64,000 nucleotides of DNA, taken from positions 2,242,001-2,306,000 of the forward strand of contig JAZARR010000095.1 in assembly GCA_037389465.1 (NCBI GenBank). Direction: 5' to 3'. Made by a program: the position numbers and the translations under genes. The number at the start of each line of letters is the position of its first letter. Position 1 is the first letter of the stretch. Under the pieces are notes generated by a model. It worked only from the letters and a program-made list of their open reading frames with translations. It searched no databases and was not told the DNA's origin. The stretch comes from Baylisascaris procyonis. Lineage: Eukaryota; Nematoda; Chromadorea; Rhabditida; Ascarididae. Positions 55,395 through 64,000 of the stretch are shown here, piece after piece.

Positions 55395-55484
55395 TCATGA
55401 CATCCATGACCTCCATGTCCTTCATGACCCTCCATGACCTCCATGACCTCCATGACTTCTAGGACCTCCATGATCTCCATGAGC
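55395..55484. repeat. 9-bp CCATGACCT repeat
   Basis: About ten copies of TCCATGACC with changes. The Met-Thr-Ser repeat ORF across it (55434 onward) is the translation of the array and not evidence of a gene. Confidence 0.9.
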
Positions 55485-56856
55485 TTACTTGATCAGAGTT
55501 TAACCGATCGGAGCAACAATGTAACAGTGATATCATATTTTTTAGATTTGAGAAAAATTTATTATATTCTGACGAAAGTTTTTGTTCTTAAAATACTTTT
55601 CATGCGAAGCATTTATTCGATTATCGTTAATAATCATTTATCAAATCGGAAAATATTTTAAATTGATTTCTAAATTATCATCGTAAAAGGTATATTGCAA
55701 GAATTAACTATTTAATTGTTTTAATTCTCCTTATGTTTCTAAGTTAACTTTTTTTTCATTTGTATCGGTCTAATGATTGTTTACGTTTAATTAAATGATC
55801 ATATTAATGGAGAAATGCTAAAGTTAGAAAACTTTTGATAAAATTTATAAATTCTATTTACTTTTAATTTCCGGTTTCAAGTTTTATATACAACACCATA
55901 AAATAATAAAATCAATTTTTTTTATTTATTTGCGGTTTCAAGTTTTATTTTACAACACTATCAAATATATTTTCTCATCGAATCTTTTCTAAGTTAGCGC
56001 TATTTTTTAAAATTTCTCTCTCTTAATTTATCTTGTTGATTTGTTTCTTTTGTTTATCGTCAACTCATATTAATTTATATCTTTCAATTTCTATAAATTT
56101 TATCATTTATGACTATTATCTATCGTCAAATTATTACTGTCAATTGTCATATTGAATCATTATTATTTATCTATCGTAAATAAGAGAAATACTTATTCAA
56201 CATTTTAAGTTTAATCCTAAATATGCCCTAAGGCTATAGTATTGTTTTATCTGTCGGGCACCTGTCAGACTTTCATTGTACGCTAATGTGGTCAAGGAAG
56301 CGTTATTCGTTTAGACAAAATTTATTGGAGCTATCAAGTAACTGATCTTTTTCTTTTTTTAAAGCAGTATTATGCATGCTGTTTTTCTCTACGTAAGCAT
56401 CTTTACTTTACCTCTCTCTGCCTTTTTTTTTCTTTTTTTTTCTATCAAACCCCATTCGCAATAGTATTTTATGCCTCCAAACATCATATCAATGCCAGTT
56501 AGGTTTGTATTTGTGTACAGGTAACTCCGTCGGCTCATAGATTTCAAGCGTGAGACTACTAAAGCCAATGCTGTGAAATTTAGTAATTGTGATATACACC
56601 CTAGGATGATCTGTTCGATATGAGCTATAGACGCTTAAATTCAGCTTATATCGTTTGGAGCTTCATTTTACGCCTGTCGAGCCAAGTTGATACGGGCGGC
56701 CTGTTCATCTCCGAAAAAAAAGGACTTTTTGTAATTTTTTTTGCTAACTTGTGAAAGCGGGTTGCTTAGGTAAGCCAGATGCGAAAGCATAAATCGTGCC
56801 CGCACCCCTGAAATGCCTCTCCACTTGTTTTTACTTTCTAACGTGTTAATTATAGA

Positions 56857-57075
56857 AAATCAGTCTTTTTGTTGTGATTTACGTTCTGTTTTTTTGTAAT
56901 GAAGCGACGTATAAGAATTGCCGTGGTACTCCAGCGATCGTAAAAAGGTTTGAGCATTTAGGCCGCGAAAATTTGCATAGGCGATATTTGCGTTGTGGCC
57001 GCATTTCTTATTACGTTCTTACCGTTTCAGAACAACTTTTACGTAGCACCAGCGTGATGGAAAATGGAGGCTGAA
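56857..57075 (+). other. Open segment after a splice acceptor, possible exon
   Basis: The acceptor TTAATTATAG ends at about 56855. The frame then stays open for 72 codons to TGA at 57072-57074, starting KISLFVVIYVLFFCNEA (signal-like) and continuing KNCRGTPAIVKRFEHLGREN. AATAAA is near 57152. There is no in-frame ATG, so an upstream exon would be needed and none was found. No family is recognised. Confidence 0.25.
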
Positions 57076-57738
57076 ATCGTTTTGGCACCTCATTTGAATG
57101 TTAGACATATGAGCTTGCTGATTTAGCATGAACTGAAATATTTCCATTATTAAATAAAATAGATTTGAGATGAACTTATTTATGTATTTAAGTGGTGTTG
57201 GTAGCTTGTTTGACTATAGCCATCTGGCTGTCCCTTGGTTAAAATTGCGCGTATTGACCTGCTAACATTCATTTTAAAGTACCGCGTTTATAGCGGCTGA
57301 CCACAAAACTTGGCACATTGTTATAGTGTGACTGTGTGTAATGATAATAAACTGTAAGTGTTAAATAGTGCTTTATAATTCAAAACGCATGAATCTTTGT
57401 GATGAACGGTCTACTGTAGCCAATCAGTTGTCGCTAGTTATCTCAACTGAAAGAAAATCTAGGTGATAGACGATTTCTTCATTAATATATGCGCAGAATT
57501 GTTCGTTGAAATTCTAAAATGTGATATGTCAAGAAATATGAATGAAACACGAATAAACTTTTTACGTAAGCAGGTGTAATAACTACTAAGGACAAATGGG
57601 GCGGATATGAGAGGAGGGTATGGGGGAAGAGGAGGGGACCGTTGCAAAGTGGGCATTAGAACTAGAGTGAAAATAGATGAAACTGCTGGAATGGCGTAAT
57701 TTACGACCATAGCTCACATATTTCCGGACACTAAGTTT

Positions 57739-58047
57739 TTATCGGCCGTCGAATCGGCTTTTCATCGCTGCCGATCGGGCTCCACGACGATAAAGAACTC
57801 TAAAGACCGGAAAAGTAGCCCATAAATTATCGTGAATATTGAACGCTATCTTAGATGCAATGTCTTTTTTGGCGCGAGAAAAAACTGTAAAATTAGACGT
57901 TGATAGACTGAGAGATTTGGCTATGGTCATTTCCGCCACTATGCATACATCTCTAAGCGCTAGTGTTTCGCTCTGCAAGGTTTCATGATGGAAATGCCCA
58001 TAATGAGAAAATTCCCCGGCGCAAACGTCCAGATAAAAACGTCCCAA
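57739..58047 (-). CDS. Unassigned minus-strand ORF, weakly dynein-light-chain-like
   Basis: This frame is open for 102 codons with coding-like composition, ending KSRFDGR and a stop. A possible acceptor (CCTTGCAG) precedes SETLALRDV. The segment AKKDIASKIAFNIHDNLWAT loosely resembles the KDIA..IK..FD..Y..TW region of LC8-type dynein light chains. However, the essential C-terminal strand (HCIVG..FGS) is missing and no ATG starts the frame. It may be a diverged or broken copy, or a chance ORF. Confidence 0.22.
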   Translation of the reverse strand: MGRFYLDVCAGEFSHYGHFHHETLQSETLALRDVCIVAEMTIAKSLSLSTSNFTVFSRAKKDIASKIAFNIHDNLWATFPVFRVLYRRGARSAAMKSRFDGR

Positions 58048-58178
58048 AAATTTTTTAAAAGTGAAATAAAGCTAGGCGAAAAATGAAGTTAGATATTGCC
58101 TGAGGGTATAAATTGGCAATAATTTTCCTATGCTTAGTTGTTCATTGACGATCGTGGTACATATAACTTTTGGCGCAT

Positions 58179-58274
58179 ATGGCAGTAGCGCTTTTGATCG
58201 TATCAGTGATCATCGTCGCGTTTAGGTATCCGATATGGGTGGATTTGCATAACGTTATTCGAAAGCACAGCTGA
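58179..58274 (+). CDS. Candidate 31-residue single-pass membrane micropeptide
   Basis: MAVALLIVSVIIVAFRYPIW followed by VDLHNVIRKHS. A hydrophobic segment of about 14 residues is followed by a short basic tail. Codons are G/C-richer than nearby DNA. AATAAA motifs are near 58622 and 58634. No homologue is recalled. The ORF is short enough to occur by chance. Confidence 0.28.
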   Translation: MAVALLIVSVIIVAFRYPIWVDLHNVIRKHS

Positions 58275-59282
58275 ACTGGATTTATAATTGCAATGCAACG
58301 TCACGTTCAGCGTTGTGTATTGCGACCATAAAAAATTGCCATCTTTGCTTGCATTTGAGCTCCAAAATCTCCACATCGTCACGATCTTTCGTTTCATCGC
58401 GTTTTCATTTCCTGTAAATTATTATCTGTAGATTCACCTGTAAATTATTAGTGGTAATTGATTTGAATAATCAGGTGATGATGTTTGATGCATTCAAAAA
58501 ATGAACGAATTTCTTTGCTCTCTTATCTTCTAATATTCTTTCATATCAGTAAATAAGGACAACGTATAACTTAGTAAGTTTACGTTTAAATTCTTAAAAT
58601 TTGCATTTTTAATAATTTTACAATAAAAGAACGAAATAAAATTTTCTTAGTGAATAAATATCATTTTTAATTCAATTTTTCTTGAATAAGATCTACCATA
58701 AAGATGCAATGACAAATTTTCTTGTCAATATTTTTTTCAATATTGGCATCTTTTGTCGTCGGTAGTTTTGTGAGGTGGAAAAATTACTGCGATTTCCTTC
58801 ACCACATCTTGCATACCTGTCGTTAAGCATACCTGTTGATAAACGGGCAAAATTGTATATGTGTTCGGTATGAAATTGAGGTGATTTTATTGGATCGGAC
58901 GAACGATTTTTCTGTCTTGTGATATAAATTGTGCTTTATCACTATTGAAGATGAATAATTCGATTGATACATATTGATAGTGTGAAGAAGCGCAATGCTT
59001 TCACCACTCATATCTTTAAATAATATGCAAATATGCTATTCATGTCTTCAAAATAATATGCAAATATGCTAAGTTGGACAATGAAATTTGCAAAAAAAAA
59101 ATTTTAACAATTACGCATGATTAATCATTGATGTCATTCAATATGTTAGGCATATTTAGTAGTGTCGCATTTCACTGACACATGAAAGAATAGAATCGGG
59201 CGGACAATTATTTGTAAAATTCGGTCAGCGAACCTGTTCGACGACGCTATTCTCTGATCCAAGTGATGCATGCATAGGAGGT

Positions 59283-59328
59283 GGCACTAAAGTGAAGCTG
59301 GCACTAAAGTGGAACTAGCGCTAAAATG
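59283..59328. repeat. Three short GGCACTAAAGTG units
   Basis: GGCACTAAAGTGAAGCT, GGCACTAAAGTGGAACT and AGCGCTAAAATGGGG follow each other. Confidence 0.75.
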
Positions 59329-59816
59329 GGGCAGTTGTTCGCTACACACCACTAGATTGGCTAGGTATTGAGAATAATTGACAAGCACTACGAAACCTGC
59401 TTAATCTTGGATTCCTTATGAAAAACTTCTCTTACATACTCATGAACGTCATTCGTATTAAGTTTGTACTGTAAGATATCCAAAAACTTTCCTATCATAA
59501 GAAAAATTATGAGAGAAATAAATACATTCAAAAAATAAATTAAGAGTTGAAATGCTTTTGAGGAAAATTTTAAATTTAATGGCAAATTTAGTTTTCGATT
59601 TCGATAAAATATTCAATACAATATTTGTGGATTTTATTCGGTAAAAACGTTTACATATGTAAAAGCTATGAAATATTAGTTTTTTTTTCTAAACGTTTAC
59701 GTCATTTGCTTTCTTTGCTTCTTCCTTTTTTTCTGTCCATAATTCGTTACCAACTCTTCCAAAATGCTTTTCTCAGTTCTGCGTATTAAATACACCGTTA
59801 AATTTCATTTGTGCAA

Positions 59817-59818
<2 letters not shown>

Positions 59819-59867
<49 letters not shown>

Positions 59868-59883
59868 TTATTTATTTATTTCT

Positions 59884-59930
<47 letters not shown>

Positions 59931-59932
59931 TT
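59819..59932. repeat. Compound (TA)22-(TTTA)n microsatellite
   Basis: A TA array to about 59862 continues directly into TTTA tetranucleotides. Confidence 0.95.
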
Positions 59933-61292
59933 TGTAAAGCGCATTATTAACATATCATACCTGTATTTATATGTGTTTATGCTCATTTATTTGTGCGATA
60001 ATTTTGTAATATGTGAAATGTTGAAACTAGAATGACAAAGTTTTTTTTTTTAATATATAACGCATATAAAATATTTTTGCCATCTTATACTAGCATTCGA
60101 ATTTAATCTATTAGCTTTCAGAAAAAAAAAAAGTTTCGCCCACTCAGAAGTTTAAAAATTTGCATAAATTTTGCAAATTTTTCAAAAAAAAAAAAGAAAA
60201 AGATAGTCTTTTCTCTAAAAGATTAATGCAAGAAGCATTACATGAATAAATTTTACGATCAGTTGAAAATTTATTGAATTGATTGAACTCAATTAGAAAG
60301 AAAACATCAAAAACTCCATCTAAAATTTTAAAATCTAAGAAAAAAAAATGATTAAAAATTTTTTTGGCGATCTATATGAATGAAGAATTTTTTTTTTTTT
60401 TTTTTAAACCGTTAAAAATTTCGCAAAATAGTACTTTCGACAAACATTGCGCAGTGGTTCTTCATTGTGAGGGGGTTTTTTTTTTTGCTCGGCATTACTG
60501 AACTATACTCTTTGATACCGAGTGCTTAAGATGATCATTGTTTCATTGATCCACAAAAAGGAAAAAAAATGAATTTCCAATATCCCTTATTCAACTTAAT
60601 GTTTCCAACAAAAAAAAAATTTCTTTTTCTTTCTCAAAATTTCTCTAAACGATTTTCTTATTGAAATTTCCTCCACAGATTCAATTTCTATCAGCATCTA
60701 ATCATCGACGAATAAGTTTTGACCTCCTCAATGCGTTCGTATGCCGTTTTTGTTGCTGGAATTTTTCTTTGAAATCTCAAAGTTTACATTCACCTCAATA
60801 GAAGAAAAACACACTTATGTTTCGAGTATTTAGCTCAATGACCTCTGTCGAATGATTTTTGGGTTGGTTTTTTTTTAAATTTTCAAATTTTTAGAACATT
60901 GTGACCTAATATTTAATACTTTATGCTCATAGAGCTTTTTATTGTTGTTTTTTTCATCTTTGGACGCTATTATAGTGTTCTTTTATGCTTCCAAGAATAC
61001 GAGAGGACATTTGCTGAAATGCTTGAAATTAACTTAGATATAATGGATTTCCGCTTAAAGACTCCTAAATAGCATTAATTTTTTTAAAATTATTTTTGCT
61101 CATATATTACTCTCTATATATTTTCATAAATTTTATCCTCGCATTAGCGCAATAAATATAACAGTCAAACTTTTGTAGTTATACGCTATGCATTTTAGGT
61201 ATTTAATAATTAAAGATTTTTTTTTCAATTTTTCTCATTAAATAATTTTAATGTCTAATTTAGTTGTTACATACGAACATAGTGAAAAACAT

Positions 61293-61319
61293 CCCCACCC
61301 CCCTCCTCCCCCCCCCCCC
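61293..61319. repeat. C-rich run
   Basis: CCCCACCCCCCTCCTCCC followed by a long C homopolymer and then poly(A). It is quadruplex-capable on the minus strand. Confidence 0.85.
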
Positions 61320-62410
61320 AAAAAAAAATGAGTTGGAAAAATTTGGCAGCAAAATTCATATGTTAGAAACTTTGCAATCACAATTCATCACTTCAATCAT
61401 AGTCGAAATTGTGAATAAAAAGAAACAGGTGAATTTATGTTTGTAAACTTTTTCGATGATCCAATTGTGCATAAAAAATTCACGAAACATTCGTTTTTTT
61501 TTTTTTTTTCTGTTGTGACAATACGGATGTGGAATGCCAACCGACTGGTTGTAAAGTGCATGCAAATTTTTTTGTTATCGTTGAAAGCTTACAACTTTTT
61601 TTTTTTTTTTGAAGTCGACGGAAGAGGTAGGAGGGAGGGAGAGTATAAGTGAATCTTAAAATTGGTACTTCAAGTGAACATACTCACCAAATTATATGTG
61701 ATATTCACCAAAGTTTGTTTAAACTTTAAAAGAAAACGTTCGATTGCCTTAAAAGCGCATCAAAGTTTGATTGGTACAGTGGAACTACGATCCGTAAAAG
61801 TGCACAAGTCCTGAAATCTGTTAAAACTTTCATTTATAAATGTCTCATATACTTTAGCTATACTTTACTTGTGTCATAGTTGTAGCGTTTCGATGAATTC
61901 GCAGTGTATATTAGTATAAAAAATTATTTTAAATATTTATGAAATATTTTTGCAGAAATAAATCGATTCTATAACTTAATTAGGCTAATTAATTAGGCAT
62001 TCCAACAACAAAATAATTGTTGATCGTCAATTCGATCGTAGATATGCCGCTTATTGATTTGTTAGATTATTCCTTTTGTGCCAATTAAATACTTTGATCT
62101 TTGATGTTCAATTTAAATATAATCAACTTATTTCTATCTTCCAAAAACTACTTCAGTATGATCGTTGAAATATCGAAGTAGAGAATCGACTAGGTTTACA
62201 TCATTTAGTGCTTCGTTTTTAACTTTATTTAAATATGAAAAATTTTCAATTTTTTTTTTTGAATGAAAATTCTCAAAAATATGCATTCGTTTTGTTAGAA
62301 ATTCGAGTAGTAGCAGTCGATTTTTTATTTCTTCAAATGGAGTTTCACTTTATATTCATTAAAAATAGATGTGCTCTTATCACGAAGAGACTTGCCATTC
62401 TCAGCCGGGC

Positions 62411-62527
62411 TTAGTTACGACCTCAGCTAACATCTGGAATCAGGCAACAGGATTTAGTTGCCTACCTCAAGTAACACCCGAAGCCAGCAAACGCACTTAG
62501 ATGCGACCTCAGTTGACATCTCAACAG
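62411..62527. repeat. Three diverged ~46-bp units
   Basis: TTAG(T/A)(T/G)(A/G)C..CCTCA..T(A)ACA recurs three times: TTAGTTACGACCTCAGCTAA, TTAGTTGCCTACCTCAAGTA and TTAGATGCGACCTCAGTTGA. The intervening spacers are also related. Confidence 0.7.
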
Positions 62528-63760
62528 TTCACTCGATGAAAGTTTTCGTAAATCCGCAACCCATAATTCACGAAGCTTCAAAAATTTTTAGATTTTTTTA
62601 AAGTTTCAGCCCAATTCCATTGATTTCATTTGCGAAATTTTGAAAAAAAAAAATTCTGAAAGGCTCATTCATTAGCAGACCGTAACGATCTTTTTTTTAG
62701 ATCGAATTTTATGATGCATTAGCACGCGAATCGACTTTGTTATCGTCCATATATTAGGCTTCAAATTATACGACTCCGTGTCACTATATGAGACAGTGAA
62801 TTTTCTCTTAGCTCCTAGCGAAATTAGAAGATGGCTTAGAGAGTATCGCTATTTGGGATTTACCTGCCCTAATGAATCAATTAGTGCAGGTAAATTTGCA
62901 TATTTATGTGGTTAGCGATATCTCAGAGAAGATGATTGATCTCATAAGTTTATCAACAAGAGATTCTTTTCCGGCTAGGTGCTTTGTACTTCCTTCAAAC
63001 ACGATATATTTTATGTTTTTATATTTGCAAAATTATAGCCGCATAGCAATCTTAATAATACTTCCGGTTTTTTAATATTCCCATCTCAACTTATATAAAA
63101 TATTGTGTTTTATTGAGGAAATAAGTGTTCATAAAAGGTCACTTTTTATAAGGGTTGATATTTTTGTATTATGGAACGCTATTTTATTAGAGCCTTTTTC
63201 GATGATATTAAGATAGAAATGGGTGGGGAACGGGACGAAAGGAAGTGCGTAGAAGAGAGCCATGCTTTCTCTAAAACAAAATTTAAACGATTTTAAAATT
63301 TCCTTCAATTTCTATCTATTCCTTTCATAATTTCATTGAAAATAAATCAATTCTATATATATAGTGTGCCTATAATTTGCTTGGCTATGCTGTTTCTTGA
63401 AAAATTTCATTGACATTGTGTTGCTCTAGTTTTTGTTTCAACCATACGATTGTGATTGTAAGAACACAGCTGTAAAGGCGCTTCTTCATTGTCGAATTGC
63501 TTAGGTGCTTCCTCTCAGAGATCAACTTCCTTCATTAATGATAGTTTTTTTTTCGTAAATAAAAATGAATTTTTCACTGCTTTCTTTATTAATAATTCTT
63601 TAGTATTATATGTTGTTAAGTTTTATATTGAGGCTTTTGCACTTCTCTTGCACCTTCACCTGACGTGCACCTGAAATAATTAATATTCTCTCTAAATTCA
63701 CCCTGAATCAATGGTCTATACCATACATATTTGAATATTGATATAACCTATACGTTTATT

Positions 63761-63784
63761 GATATATATATATATATATATATA
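63761..63784. repeat. Short (TA)n array
   Basis: About 12 TA units. Confidence 0.9.
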
Positions 63785-64000
63785 AATACAATGAAAAACT
63801 TTTCATAAGAAATGTAAATATCTTTTATATTCGATTCAACCAACAATTGAAGAAATATTTTCGAGAAATATTTCTGCACTTTAAGCATTACTCGTTTTCT
63901 TTCGTTTGACAATAGTTTGATCATTTTTGTGCTTATATTCTAGTAAAAATCAAAAGTTTTTTGCATTTGGCATCATTTTATTGTCACATCTCCTTATCAC

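Larger units (their letters stand above)
46830..56860. other. 10-kb gene-poor AT-rich region
   Basis: No exon with both splice borders and coding character was found on either strand. The stretch holds homopolymer runs, a G-rich tract at 48308-48343, a slightly GC-richer patch at 50640-50830, a GA-rich tract and several tandem repeats. It may be intergenic or a long intron of a gene whose exons lie outside the window. Confidence 0.5.
58400..64000. other. Gene-poor AT-rich right end
   Basis: No supported exon. It contains (TA)n/(TTTA)n arrays, poly(T) and poly(A) runs, a C-rich run at 61293-61319 and the repeats listed separately. Open frames here are short or low-complexity. Confidence 0.5.

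Noticed and set aside
55434..55661. ORF starting with Met-Thr-Ser repeats
   Set aside because: It is the translation of a 9-bp tandem repeat followed by random sequence.
59811..60035. ORF rich in Tyr, Ile and Phe
   Set aside because: It is the translation of the compound TA/TTTA microsatellite.

Overview
This window looks like nuclear DNA from a parasitic nematode, probably a filarial or other clade III worm. It is AT-rich. Genes are split by long GT...AG introns whose acceptors end in TTTCAG or TTTTAG. Several first exons start a few bases after a lone acceptor, as expected for spliced-leader trans-splicing. The gene content fits: an MSP-domain protein and an SH2 plus tyrosine kinase of the nematode-expanded Fps/Fer (SPE-8-like) group, both typical of the sperm lineage, beside housekeeping genes. 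No operon-like bacterial structure, rRNA, tRNA, CRISPR array or intact transposon was found. The species call is an inference, and no database was searched. All exon models were built by hand from reading frame, splice consensus and phase.

Layout. 1-5.6 kb, minus strand: the N-terminal half of VPS53 (GARP/EARP tethering complex), running off the left edge. 8.0-11.1 kb, plus: a TB2/DP1/HVA22 (REEP/Yop1-like) ER membrane protein in five exons. 12.05-12.9 kb, plus: two exons of an MSP-domain protein. 13.8-14.7 kb: two small hydrophobic ORFs, one on each strand. 16.5-25.6 kb, minus: an SH2-tyrosine kinase in eleven exons, every intron in phase 0. 27.1-34.6 kb, plus: a Gln/Asn-rich, prion-like protein in ten phase-0 exons. 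35.1-35.5 kb, plus: a possible two-exon small gene, followed by further coding-like scraps to 36.4 kb. 38.6-41.6 kb, plus: a PTB-domain adaptor-like protein in five exons. 44.2-46.8 kb, plus: the ubiquitin-ribosomal protein eL40 fusion gene in three exons. 47-64 kb: mostly gene-poor DNA with many short tandem repeats, plus a slightly GC-richer island at 56-59 kb with short unassigned ORFs.

The genes do not form one pathway. VPS53 (endosome-to-Golgi tethering), the REEP-like protein (ER shaping), the kinase and PTB protein (phosphotyrosine signalling) and the ubiquitin fusion act in general cell biology. The MSP-domain gene and the SPE-8-like kinase suggest a local bias to sperm function, which is inference. 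The least explained items are the small single-membrane-segment ORFs at 14.46, 36.27 and 58.18 kb, the multi-exon Q/N-rich gene, and the 34.9-36.4 kb run of short coding-like segments.
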